DNA of 64,000 nucleotides, from the NCBI RefSeq assembly GCF_002154895.1, contig NZ_MUIZ01000005.1:160710-224709 (forward strand). Direction: 5' to 3'. The stretch's first letter is position 1. The number at the start of each line of letters is the position of its first letter. A model generated the notes under the pieces. That model searched no databases and was not told where the DNA came from. It saw nothing but the letters and a program-made list of their open reading frames with translations. The DNA is from Lactococcus petauri (GTDB lineage: Bacteria > Bacillota > Bacilli > Lactobacillales > Streptococcaceae). Below are positions 25,500 to 33,440 of this stretch, in pieces. Both the position numbers and the translations under genes were made by a program.

Positions 25500-26282
25500 T
25501 TACTTATCTATTTTTAGCACATATTCCTTATGCCCATTGATTTCTTTCTCTTCCACCTCTGTTTCAGGTGGAAGTGTAAAGGCTGGGCGGACATGGGCGG
25601 AATAGACAACACCGTTGCCTGAAAACATCCCATCATCAATCGTTTTCGCAACTACTGAATCCGTCGCAAAAGCAGTACGAAGCCACCAAGTATAAGCAAC
25701 AAGGTCGCCTTCTAAAAAAGCAAGTCTGGTCGTATTGTCTCCATCCTTTCTCTTGAAATATAACAAATTTTCCTCTTCTTCCAAAAGAATTCTTTGCTTA
25801 AAGTTCCCTACATCAATATCCGAAAGCAAGAAAAGTTTACGCTTTATTTTATCTATATGCCTACTTTCAAAGTTAGGTTTTAGAGCTTTTATCCCAAGCT
25901 CTATGAGGGGAATATTCTCTTGCACATTTTTAGTCAAACGATTAATAAACTCTTTGTTCATAAAGGCATCAATCATACTATGCCCGTAATAAAATCTTTT
26001 CCAGCCCTCTTGAAAGGGCATGGGCGGATCCAGCAGATGTTTTCGAAGCAACAGAACATTGCCTTGATCAATATAATTTTTCGTGAGCACCAGATAGGGC
26101 ACTAACTTACCTTTTTCCTTAATGTGAACGGTGTAGCCCAAACGTTTATCTTTGTCGTAAGCTAAGTCTCTTAAGTTTTCCGGCTCCTTTGCGGGAAATA
26201 TATAAATAAAATCCTCTCTTTTCACAACTATAAACACAGCAATAAGTATTTGTAGCAAACTTAAGCCTAAAAACGTCATCAT
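25500..26282 (-). CDS. DUF6273-like membrane-anchored protein
   Basis: This 260-residue protein has one N-terminal membrane segment (LGLSLLQILIAVFIVV) and a soluble domain. The pattern LLLRKHLLDPPMPFQ, YYGHSMIDAFMNKEFINRL, LFLLSDIDVG and the late TWWLRTAF segment fits DUF6273, a domain often found in extracellular proteins of unknown function in Firmicutes. There are two adjacent ATG codons and only a distant AAGGAG upstream, so the start is somewhat uncertain. It is flanked by add and sprT on the same strand but separated by more than 100 nt from each. Confidence 0.65.
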   Translation of the reverse strand: MMTFLGLSLLQILIAVFIVVKREDFIYIFPAKEPENLRDLAYDKDKRLGYTVHIKEKGKLVPYLVLTKNYIDQGNVLLLRKHLLDPPMPFQEGWKRFYYGHSMIDAFMNKEFINRLTKNVQENIPLIELGIKALKPNFESRHIDKIKRKLFLLSDIDVGNFKQRILLEEEENLLYFKRKDGDNTTRLAFLEGDLVAYTWWLRTAFATDSVVAKTIDDGMFSGNGVVYSAHVRPAFTLPPETEVEEKEINGHKEYVLKIDK

Positions 26283-26387
26283 CTTTTTTTACTTTTCAAT
26301 CGTCTTTCTCCTTAAAAATCGTGATAAATCTTTCACTAACTAATACGAGAAAAAATGAAAATTAACACTAAAAAGAGCAAAGAAAAA

Positions 26388-26417
26388 AGAACAAGAAGTT
26401 ATCCTTGTTCTTTTAGT
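26388..26417 (-). terminator. Terminator of tex-sprT
   Basis: AAAAGAACAAG and CCTTGTTCTTTT pair around AAGTTAT; the hairpin overlaps the last codons of sprT. Confidence 0.75.
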
Positions 26418-26824
26418 TTGCCGCGGCATTTGCCACAGGCATATTTTTTTATATCAATTTTACGTTGACGTTGATAAATCTGATGACAGCTTTGACACAC
26501 ATAAGTATGTTTAGCCTCTCTTATTGATGGAGCATAACGTAACCCCCCTACTTGAGCAAGTAAATCCTTGAACTCCCTATCTTTATGCTTATAACCTCGT
26601 TGCTGGTCATAGAGATGATAATGAACCAGCTCATGGAGAATAATACCATCAAACTCTGCTCGATTTGCCATTTTAGGGTTAAAATCCAAATGCATATCCT
26701 TAGGAAAAAAGCGACCCCCCGTACTGCGTAACCGACTATTCCACTGAGCAGTATGCAGAAATGGGCGCGCAAATTTCTCTACAGAAAGTTGACGCACATG
26801 GTCTGTTAATTCCTCATTGTTCAC
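26399..26824 (-). CDS. sprT: SprT-like metalloprotease-fold protein
   Basis: The 141-residue protein has the zinc motif HELVHYH at about residue 62 and a C-terminal zinc ribbon (CQSCHQIYQ and CGKCRGKL). In eukaryotes SprT-domain proteases act on DNA-protein crosslinks; the bacterial role is unproven. I chose GTG 26824, giving [14 protein letters not shown], which fits the lactococcal family N-terminus; a TTG at 26833 is also in frame. Either way the start lies inside the end of tex in another frame, so translation is coupled. Confidence 0.85.
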   Translation of the reverse strand: MNNEELTDHVRQLSVEKFARPFLHTAQWNSRLRSTGGRFFPKDMHLDFNPKMANRAEFDGIILHELVHYHLYDQQRGYKHKDREFKDLLAQVGGLRYAPSIREAKHTYVCQSCHQIYQRQRKIDIKKYACGKCRGKLKEQG

Positions 26825-28946
26825 GTGGCTCAACCAAAGTTAAATTAATCTTACCACGCTCTTGGTCAATTGATTTTACCCAAACGGTTACGATTTGTCC
26901 GACAGCAACAACTTCATGAGGATTTTTCACAAAGTTTTTGCTCAGGTCAGAAACATGAATCAATCCGTCATTTTTAATACCAATATCCACAAAGGCACCA
27001 AAATCGACAACGTTACGCACTGCTCCTTCAAGTTTTTGGCCCACACGTAAATCGCTCGCGGAAAGAACATCTTGACGTAAGATTGGTGCATCAAAATTAT
27101 CACGTAAATCACGTCCTGGTTTTGTCAAATCAGCAATAATATCTGTCAATGTTTCGCGACCAACACCAAGTTTTTCTGACATTTCGGCAATATTTACTTT
27201 TTTCAAAATTGCTGCGGAATTCGCATCAAGATCTGCTATATTAAGTGTTTCAAGTAATTTTTCGACCACTTGATACGACTCTGGATGGACTCCAGTGTTA
27301 TCAAGGAAATTCTTTGCTTCAGGAATACGAAGGAAGCCTGCTGCCTGCTCAAAAGCTTTCGCCCCTAAACGTGGAACTTTTTTCAACTGCGCACGGCTTT
27401 TGAGAGCTCCATTTTCCTCACGAAACTTCACGACATTGTTGGCTAAGGTTTTGTTAAAACCAGCAACATGTGAAAGTAGCGCTGGACTTGCTGTATTTAC
27501 ATTGACACCAACTTGGTTGACGACCGTTTCAACAACAAAGTCCAAGTTTTCGGTAAGTTTCTTCTCTGCAACATCATGTTGATATTGTCCTACACCAATA
27601 GCTTTCGGTTCTATTTTCACCAACTCAGCCAAAGGATCTTGCAACCTTCTTGCAATGGAAATAGCCGAACGCTTTTCTACCGTCAGGTCCGGAAACTCTT
27701 CACGCGCCAACTCTGAAGCCGAGTAAACAGAAGCCCCAGATTCACTCACGATAACATAAAAGACATTAGACAGGGTATTTTCTTTTAAAACTTCGGCCAC
27801 AAAGGCTTCGGATTCACGACTGGCTGTTCCATTACCAATAGCTATCATATCGACCTTATATTTAGAGATTAGTGCTGCTAACTCCTTTTTCGCTTGGGCA
27901 ATTTGACTCGCATTAGCGGGTTTTACGGGATAGATAACTGTCGTCGTCAAAAGTTTACCTGTTGCATCAACAATGGCAAGCTTTGCTCCTGTACGATACG
28001 CGGGGTCAAAACCCATCACTGTACGCCCTTTAAGCGGTGCCACCAAGAGTAGGTTTTTCAAATTTTCACCAAACACTTCGATGGCTGCATCTTCAGCTTT
28101 TTCTGTTAATTCCCCCCGTACTGCACGTTCCATCGCTGGAAGCAGCTTTTTCTTCACTGCTTCTTTAATGGCTAAACTCATATATTTGTTGTTTCGCGCA
28201 GCAAAACGATTTTCAAAAAAGCGTAAAATCTTATCTTCGTTATGTTCAAATTTTACAGAAAGAACGCCCATCTTTTCGCCACGATTCAAAGCGAGTACAC
28301 GATGATTAGGAAGCTCAGATACTTTCTCCGCAAATTCATAATAAATTTGGAAGACTTTTTTCTCATCAAGGCTTTGCTCTTTCAGACGACTTTCTAAGAG
28401 GCTATTTTGTTTCACTTCGCTCAATAGCCAGCTCCGCAATTTAGCATCCTCAGAGATCGCCTCTGCCAGGATATCCATGGCACCTTGAAGCGCTTTTGCT
28501 ACTGTGGCGAAAGTTTCATTCGTATATTTCTCTGCTTCTGCTTCAAGACTTGGTGTATTTTTAACAATGAGTTGTGCAAGCGGGAAAAGACCATTTTCTT
28601 TCGCCACTGTGGCTTTTGTGCGGCGTTTTTCTTTATAAGGAAGGTAGAAATCTTCAACTTCGGATAGCTTCTCAGCTGCTTCTATTTGAGCCTTAAGCGC
28701 ATCCGTTAATTTGCCTTGCTCCTCAATCTTGGACAGCACTGCTGTTTTTCGATCCTTAAGTTTTGTTAGGCTATCATTTTCGTCAATAATTTTTTTGATT
28801 TCAACTTCATCTAAGCTGCCCGTAACTTCTTTTCGATAACGGGCAATAAAAGGTACTGTGTTACCTTCTGCTGTCAGTTCAAGTACTTTTTGAACTTGTG
28901 AACTTTTAATATTTAGTAATTCAGCTATTTTTTGCGTATTTTCCAT
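26814..28946 (-). CDS. tex: Tex family RNA-binding transcription accessory protein
   Basis: Tex (YhgF) is a conserved nucleic-acid-binding protein linked to transcription and tolerance of stress. The 710 residues show the expected order: N-terminal helical Tex domain, YqgF-like RNase H fold ([20 protein letters not shown]), two helix-hairpin-helix elements ([16 protein letters not shown] and [17 protein letters not shown]) and a C-terminal S1 domain ([20 protein letters not shown]). The ATG is 6 nt after an extended -10 (TGG-TAAAAT), so the mRNA appears leaderless; the intervening GGAAGA could not act as a ribosome-binding site if transcription starts at the usual distance. sprT follows with overlap. 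Confidence 0.95.
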   Translation of the reverse strand: MENTQKIAELLNIKSSQVQKVLELTAEGNTVPFIARYRKEVTGSLDEVEIKKIIDENDSLTKLKDRKTAVLSKIEEQGKLTDALKAQIEAAEKLSEVEDFYLPYKEKRRTKATVAKENGLFPLAQLIVKNTPSLEAEAEKYTNETFATVAKALQGAMDILAEAISEDAKLRSWLLSEVKQNSLLESRLKEQSLDEKKVFQIYYEFAEKVSELPNHRVLALNRGEKMGVLSVKFEHNEDKILRFFENRFAARNNKYMSLAIKEAVKKKLLPAMERAVRGELTEKAEDAAIEVFGENLKNLLLVAPLKGRTVMGFDPAYRTGAKLAIVDATGKLLTTTVIYPVKPANASQIAQAKKELAALISKYKVDMIAIGNGTASRESEAFVAEVLKENTLSNVFYVIVSESGASVYSASELAREEFPDLTVEKRSAISIARRLQDPLAELVKIEPKAIGVGQYQHDVAEKKLTENLDFVVETVVNQVGVNVNTASPALLSHVAGFNKTLANNVVKFREENGALKSRAQLKKVPRLGAKAFEQAAGFLRIPEAKNFLDNTGVHPESYQVVEKLLETLNIADLDANSAAILKKVNIAEMSEKLGVGRETLTDIIADLTKPGRDLRDNFDAPILRQDVLSASDLRVGQKLEGAVRNVVDFGAFVDIGIKNDGLIHVSDLSKNFVKNPHEVVAVGQIVTVWVKSIDQERGKINLTLVEPREQ

Positions 28947-28952
28947 TCTTCC

Positions 28953-28961
28953 ATTTTACCA
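28953..28961 (-). promoter_or_regulatory. Extended -10 promoter of a probably leaderless gene (tex)
   Basis: On the minus strand TGG-TAAAAT ends 6 nt before the tex ATG. Confidence 0.5.
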
Positions 28962-29042
28962 TATTATCACCATTTTCAATTCATGTGATTTCGATGTTTA
29001 TTTGCTAAAATAGCTCTAGTAAAAAATTAGAAAGTGGAAGAA

Positions 29043-29654
29043 ATGGAATATTTAGAATTAGCCCAAACACGCCATGCCGTCAAAAAGTTTGATAGGAAGA
29101 AAGTTCCTCTTGAAGAGATAAAAGACATTATTAAAACTGCTCGTTTAGCCCCTTCAGGCATTAATATACAAAGTTGGCATTTTGTCGTTATTGATTCAGC
29201 TGAAGCCAAAGCCGCACTTTTAAAAGAAGTCAATCCTTCAAATCACGAGCAGATTGAAACAGCAGGTGGCTTGATTATGATTTTTGCGGACAGTCAATAT
29301 GCCGATCGCCTTAAACTTATTAGCGAGCGTGGCAGTGAAGAACTTTCAAGCCTTGACATTGAACGCTTTACTCAACGCTATCAAGCTTATGTCAATAGTT
29401 TTGATGCTGAATATCTCAATACCTATATGTCTATGACAACTGGCCTTGTCACAATGAACTTGCTCTATGCCATCTATGATAAAGGTTATAAGGCCAATGT
29501 TGTCCTTGGCTATAAACGCACAGAAAAAATCAATGAGATTCTCAACGTCGATAAAAAATTCCGTCCAGAACTCATCATCCCCTTTGGAACTTCTGAGGAA
29601 ACTGGCCAACCAAGCTTTCGTTTGGGGCTTGAGGATATTATGGAAATTCGGTGA
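29043..29654 (+). CDS. Nitroreductase family flavoprotein
   Basis: The 203-residue protein has the FMN-binding start of the nitroreductase family (QTRHAVKKFDRKKVP) and the ARLAPSGINIQSWHF segment at residues 35-50, plus a final IIPFGTSEETGQPSFR-type segment. These are cytoplasmic FMN-dependent NAD(P)H oxidoreductases acting on quinones or nitro compounds; the physiological substrate is not known. I start at ATG 29043; a GTG three codons upstream is also in frame. An extended -10 (TGC-TAAAAT) lies at about 29003-29011. Confidence 0.87.
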   Translation: MEYLELAQTRHAVKKFDRKKVPLEEIKDIIKTARLAPSGINIQSWHFVVIDSAEAKAALLKEVNPSNHEQIETAGGLIMIFADSQYADRLKLISERGSEELSSLDIERFTQRYQAYVNSFDAEYLNTYMSMTTGLVTMNLLYAIYDKGYKANVVLGYKRTEKINEILNVDKKFRPELIIPFGTSEETGQPSFRLGLEDIMEIR

Positions 29655-29655
29655 T

Positions 29656-29686
29656 AAAAAATCTGCATTTAAGCAGATTTTTTATT
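29656..29686 (+). terminator. Terminator of nitroreductase gene
   Basis: AAAAAATCTGC pairs with GCAGATTTTTT around ATTTAA. Confidence 0.9.
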
Positions 29687-29721
29687 TTGAGTTCAATATT
29701 TTTGAGAGTTTTATTGAAAAC

Positions 29722-29752
29722 AAAAAACTCTAAGTCAATCTGACTTAGAGTT
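29722..29752 (-). terminator. Terminator of rpsD
   Basis: On the minus strand AACTCTAAGTC pairs with GACTTAGAGTT and is followed by TTTTTG. Confidence 0.9.
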
Positions 29753-29772
29753 ATAACTCGTGTGAAACGAGA

Positions 29773-30384
29773 TTACATCATTTTGTTGTAGAATTCGACG
29801 ATAAGTGCTTCGTTGATTTCTGTGTTGATTTCATCGCGTTCTGGAAGACGAACGAGTGAACCTTCAAGTTTATCAGCATCGAATGATACGAAGTTTGGAC
29901 GTCCTTTAGTTGCTTCAACAGCTTCAAGGATTGCAGGAACTTTCATAGATTTTTCACGAACTGAAATAACTTGACCAGGTGCTACGCGGTATGATGGGAT
30001 ATCAACGCGTTTACCATCAACGAGGATGTGACCGTGGTTTACGAATTGACGTGCTTGACGACGTGTAGTTGCAAGACCAAGACGGAATACAACGTTATCC
30101 AAACGTTGTTCAAGCAAAGTCATGAAGTTGAAACCAAGAGTTCCTTCTTTAACACGTGTAGCTGCTACAAACAAGTTACGGAATTGACGTTCAGAAACAC
30201 CGTAAGTGAAACGGAGTTTTTGTTTTTCAGCCAATTGCAAACCGTATTCAGAAAGTTTTGAACGGTTGTTAGGGCCGTGTTGACCAGGTACGTAGTTACG
30301 ACGTGCAAGTTCTTTACCAGAACCTGTAAGTGAGATGCCGAGACGGCGTGATTGTTTCCAAGATGGACCAGTATAACGTGACAT
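29773..30384 (-). CDS. rpsD: 30S ribosomal protein S4
   Basis: S4 nucleates assembly of the 16S rRNA 5' domain. The 203-residue protein begins [19 protein letters not shown], and contains the S4 RNA-binding domain ([22 protein letters not shown]). It has no N-terminal zinc-binding cysteine cluster, as usual in lactococci. It is monocistronic, with a strong promoter (TTGACA-N17-TAAAAT) and a 136-nt structured leader consistent with S4 autoregulation. Confidence 0.98.
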   Translation of the reverse strand: MSRYTGPSWKQSRRLGISLTGSGKELARRNYVPGQHGPNNRSKLSEYGLQLAEKQKLRFTYGVSERQFRNLFVAATRVKEGTLGFNFMTLLEQRLDNVVFRLGLATTRRQARQFVNHGHILVDGKRVDIPSYRVAPGQVISVREKSMKVPAILEAVEATKGRPNFVSFDADKLEGSLVRLPERDEINTEINEALIVEFYNKMM

Positions 30385-30520
30385 GTAAATGTCTCCTTCA
30401 AATTTTTTTGAAGAATATTGACAGCCTCGAATTCGTGCATTTCACTTTCGCCTTACAGCTTCGGTTACTTCGTAACAAGGGAAATGTTGACGAGTTTTCT
30501 AGCTGACTGCTATATTCAAC
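30385..30520 (-). promoter_or_regulatory. Structured rpsD leader, probable S4 autoregulatory element
   Basis: Nested long-range pairings are visible on the minus strand: CAGC with GCTG, CTCG with CGAG and CATTTC with GAAATG (outer arms at 30481-30505 and 30422-30443), enclosing GTTAC-GAA-GTAAC. This resembles the pseudoknotted S4-binding leaders of Firmicute rpsD genes in position and size; identity with the known family is inferred. Confidence 0.65.
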
Positions 30521-30526
30521 TTTACT

Positions 30527-30555
30527 ATTTTAGCAAAATTATTAAAAACTGTCAA
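30527..30555 (-). promoter_or_regulatory. Promoter of rpsD
   Basis: TTGACA (30555-30550) and TGC-TAAAAT (-10 at 30532-30527) are spaced by 17 nt. Confidence 0.88.
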
Positions 30556-30586
30556 CATGACAAGTGAATCATTTACAGTATTCTTC

Positions 30587-31942
30587 TTATTTAGATTTTA
30601 CTTTAACAACTGCTGCAATACTATCGCTGCTTCGCTTCATTTTCGTCTGGTAATAAAACACAGGAATACCGGAAAGCGTAATAGCAATCCCAATCATCGC
30701 AAGAACGGGCTGCTGTGTAATAGTCGTCCACATGATAAACAAGGCACCCAACATTCCAATGACAGGAAGGACAGGATAAAGTACAACCTTATATGGACGG
30801 TGCAAATTTGGCTCCTTTTTGCGGAGGATAAATACTGCAAGAATTAACAAGAAGGAGAAAAACCACATTACAAAGATGACCAGATTTGTCAGGATATCAA
30901 AGGAACCTGCTGCCATAAAGATGCAAGCTAAACTCCCAACCAAGGCCGTTGAAACAAAGGGAATGGCATTTTTATTGAGTTTACTCAAGTGTTTTGAGAA
31001 AGGAAGTGAGTTTTCTAAAGCTAGAGCATAAGGCACACGAATTGCTGTCATTGTGTAGCCATTGAGCGTGCCATAAACAGAAACTAAAATCCCAATCGTT
31101 ACGAGCTTACCACCATTTACACCAAATAATTTTTGTGCAGCATCTGAAGCTGTATTTGCATTTCCTGCAATCTGATCCAGAGGCAGAACTTTCAAAAACC
31201 CTAAGCTAATGGCAATATAAATAAATGAAATAACCAATAAACCGATGGTGATAACTTTCGACAAATGTTTTTGCGGATTTTTCATCTCACCCGCGATATT
31301 CCCTACATTCATCCAGCCGTCAAAGGCAAACAAACTCGCGACCAAAGCACCACCAAGACCGGCAAAGAATCCGATATTTTGTCCCGCCTGAATCGGAAAT
31401 AACTGCACATCCACTTGCGAATTGGTTGTCAAACCAAAAATAATAATCAAAAAGATTGGGATTAATTTTAAAATCGAAGTCACTTGCTGAAAACGTGAAG
31501 TAAAACGTGAACCCAATAGATTAATAGACATGATAGTTAAAATAGAGGCAATAGCGATAGGTAATAATAAGCCTTGAGGTAGGCCAAGCAAGTTCAGAAC
31601 TTGTGTGGCAAAGATTATTCCTAGGGCTGCCATATTTCCAGGATTATAAATTAATACTTGTACCCAGCCAAAAAGAAAGCCCACTAGTTTTCCATAACTG
31701 CGCTCTAAATATTTTACAGCACCACCTGTTTCCGGAATGGCAGCTGCAAGTTCAGCAACACTGAGACCCGCACAAATCGTTAAAATACCACCCACTGCCC
31801 AAGCAAGCAATGTTAGCGAAGCAGATTGGGTTACTGCAACCATCGCAGCAATTTTGAAGAATACTCCTGCTCCAATAACCGTTCCGACAACGATAGATAA
31901 GGCTCCGAAAAAACCGACATCATTTTTCAAGTCTTTTTCCAT
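30587..31942 (-). CDS. APC family amino-acid permease, SteT-like
   Basis: The 451-residue protein has 12 hydrophobic segments and the APC superfamily features GTVIGAGVFFK in the first helix and PETGGAVKYLERSYG in the second loop. It resembles the Ser/Thr exchanger SteT and is clearly paralogous to the permease at 44703-46064, sharing the same segments (AGEMKNPQKHL, GKLVTIGILVSVYGT). AAGGAAG lies upstream of the ATG. The substrate is not certain. Confidence 0.85.
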   Translation of the reverse strand: MEKDLKNDVGFFGALSIVVGTVIGAGVFFKIAAMVAVTQSASLTLLAWAVGGILTICAGLSVAELAAAIPETGGAVKYLERSYGKLVGFLFGWVQVLIYNPGNMAALGIIFATQVLNLLGLPQGLLLPIAIASILTIMSINLLGSRFTSRFQQVTSILKLIPIFLIIIFGLTTNSQVDVQLFPIQAGQNIGFFAGLGGALVASLFAFDGWMNVGNIAGEMKNPQKHLSKVITIGLLVISFIYIAISLGFLKVLPLDQIAGNANTASDAAQKLFGVNGGKLVTIGILVSVYGTLNGYTMTAIRVPYALALENSLPFSKHLSKLNKNAIPFVSTALVGSLACIFMAAGSFDILTNLVIFVMWFFSFLLILAVFILRKKEPNLHRPYKVVLYPVLPVIGMLGALFIMWTTITQQPVLAMIGIAITLSGIPVFYYQTKMKRSSDSIAAVVKVKSK

Positions 31943-32158
31943 ATAATATCTTCCTTAAGTAATATATTCACTAATTTTTTTAGTGTTATGCACTATTATA
32001 CTTTAAGTACTTCTACACACCTAACAATTTGCGGGACTTTAGGAGCTTGTTAAGCAAATGTAATTCTTTAGATGAATTAAAGAACAAAAAACTCAGCTAC
32101 GAAAACTTCTCAGCAAACACAACTCAATGGCTGTCAGAAGACAACAGCTTTTTATCCA
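31943..32158. other. Gene-free region at the left edge of the bacteriocin island
   Basis: No supported gene is seen. It contains a degenerate copy (32083-32104) of the tRNA-operon terminator found at the other end of the island. Reading frames on either strand are short and interrupted, which fits remnant DNA. Confidence 0.5.
32083..32104 (+). repeat. Left copy of island-flanking direct repeat
   Basis: This 22-nt stretch ending CTCAGCTACGAAA matches the right copy at 35834-35856 (CTCATCTACGAAA) with one substitution and one extra A. The right copy forms the tRNA operon terminator; the left copy has lost the stem. Confidence 0.5.
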
Positions 32159-32203
32159 CTGCTATTTTTTCAAACCAATCTTACAGAAGACCATGAACAA
32201 TCT
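32159..32203 (-). repeat. Inverted repeat flanking the bacteriocin gene, distal arm
   Basis: Read on the minus strand, ATTGTTCATGGTCTTCTGTA and the following 23 nt match the other arm (32727-32769, plus strand) at 34 of 43 positions. A ribosome-binding-like AAGGAG precedes the ATG in this arm, but the frame ends after 10 codons. Confidence 0.6.
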
Positions 32204-32212
32204 CCTTAAAAA

Positions 32213-32662
32213 TTAATACCAGTTTGTTGGGTTATACCAACAAGAAAATGTAGCAGAAGATCTTCCATAAGTAGTTGCAAGTGCCCATTGTTTAAATCCA
32301 GCATTTGCTACTTGACTTCTCGTACCTACTTTAGCTTTAGCACCATGTCTTTGATATCTAGAGCTGTAATGGTTAGAATGTCCTCTTTTCATTCTTCCCC
32401 AATCATAAAGGTCAGAAAAATATACCCATCTCCCTGAAGCATGATTAATAGCTGGTCTTGCTTTCTTATTGGTGTTAGACCCTAAATTACTTTCTACAAT
32501 ATTACCTTCAGGGTCAAAATGGATATATCCCTCAGAATCTGATGTGTGTGTGATATCCCCATATGGCTCTTGCTTATCCGCAAAGGCAACTGAACCACCC
32601 AATAAACTTCCAAACAGTCCAAAAGAAAGTACCAACGTTGCTAAATATATCGTTTTTTTCAT
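32213..32662 (-). CDS. Lactococcin 972-like bacteriocin precursor
   Basis: The 149-residue precursor has a Sec signal peptide (MKKTIYLATLVLSFGLFG-type, cleavage likely after AFA28). Its C-terminal 65 residues resemble the lactococcin 972 family: SGRWVYF, a GHSNHYSSRYQRHGA segment, QWALAT and a terminal WYNPTNWY rich in aromatic residues. Lactococcin 972 is a secreted bacteriocin that binds lipid II and blocks septum formation. This protein is longer than classical lactococcin 972 because of an acidic stretch of about 55 residues after the signal peptide. GGAGGT precedes ATG 32662. Upstream are the ABC ATPase and DUF1430 genes typical of these loci. It holds a single cysteine in the mature part. 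Confidence 0.8.
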   Translation of the reverse strand: MKKTIYLATLVLSFGLFGSLLGGSVAFADKQEPYGDITHTSDSEGYIHFDPEGNIVESNLGSNTNKKARPAINHASGRWVYFSDLYDWGRMKRGHSNHYSSRYQRHGAKAKVGTRSQVANAGFKQWALATTYGRSSATFSCWYNPTNWY

Positions 32663-32726
32663 ATTTACCTCCAAAATATTTTTTATATACAATGTTGCTG
32701 TGTCTCCGATAATTTTAAAGCCGAGG

Positions 32727-32769
32727 ATTGTTCATGATCTTGTGTAGGGTTGATTTTAAACAAGGGCAG
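32727..32769 (+). repeat. Inverted repeat flanking the bacteriocin gene, promoter-side arm
   Basis: ATTGTTCATGATCTTGTGTA and the following nucleotides to GCAG match the distal arm at 32159-32203 in inverted orientation, about 79 percent identical over 43 nt. It lies between the bacteriocin promoter and the stop codon of the ABC gene. Confidence 0.6.
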
Positions 32770-32776
32770 CGCAAAA

Positions 32777-33421
32777 TTAAAGCTCTATGCTTTTATTCCC
32801 TTTCTTTGCCAGTTCCTCATCATGAGTGACAATGATTACTGCTTTCCCCTCTATTGATTGTTGAAATAAAATATCCGTAACGATATCTCTGTTGAGCGAA
32901 TCTAAAGAACCTGTGGGTTCATCCGCTAAGATAAGTATGGATGGCTTTAAAATAATTCGCGCGAGTGCAACGCGCTGTTTTTCTCCTCCAGATAAATTGC
33001 TAATCATTGTGGATAGTTTTTTATTTAAATTGACCGCATTCAGTGCCTCCTTTTTTTGTTTTACTTTCTCTTTCCTACTTAATTTGCTATATTTTAAGCC
33101 TATTTCTAAATTAAAATTAATTGTTTCTTCTTCAACTAGACCGAAATCTTGAAATAAAAATGATATTTTATTTCTCTTGATTTTTAGCTTTTCTTTTCCT
33201 TTCAGCTCTGACGCTTCAATACCTTCAAATAAATATTCTCCTGAACTTACCGTGTCGTTCATCCCTAGTATGTTTAACAGCGTCGTCTTTCCAGAACCAC
33301 TGACACCTTTGATGGTAACAAAATCACCCTTATTTACAGTAAACGCATTGATTGAAAAAATGGGTTTATCCTGTATCTTTTTTTGGATGTTAGATAGAGA
33401 GACTGTTTCGTTTTTATTCAT
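32777..33421 (-). CDS. ABC transporter ATP-binding protein of the bacteriocin locus
   Basis: The 214-residue ATPase has Walker A GVSGSGKTT, signature LSGGEKQR and Walker B ILILADEPTGSLD, and a MacB/LolD-like short form. The family occurs beside lactococcin 972-type bacteriocins, where with the DUF1430 permease it is thought to give immunity or export. I chose ATG 33421, preceded by AAAGGGGA; the frame extends upstream only within the DUF1430 gene. It starts 20 nt after the DUF1430 stop codon region, so the two form an operon. Confidence 0.85.
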   Translation of the reverse strand: MNKNETVSLSNIQKKIQDKPIFSINAFTVNKGDFVTIKGVSGSGKTTLLNILGMNDTVSSGEYLFEGIEASELKGKEKLKIKRNKISFLFQDFGLVEEETINFNLEIGLKYSKLSRKEKVKQKKEALNAVNLNKKLSTMISNLSGGEKQRVALARIILKPSILILADEPTGSLDSLNRDIVTDILFQQSIEGKAVIIVTHDEELAKKGNKSIEL

Positions 33422-33440
33422 CACTTTCCCCTTTAAAGAT

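Noticed and set aside
29034..29042. GTG start for the nitroreductase gene
   Set aside because: The ATG three codons later is the normal start; the GTG is part of the ribosome-binding region.
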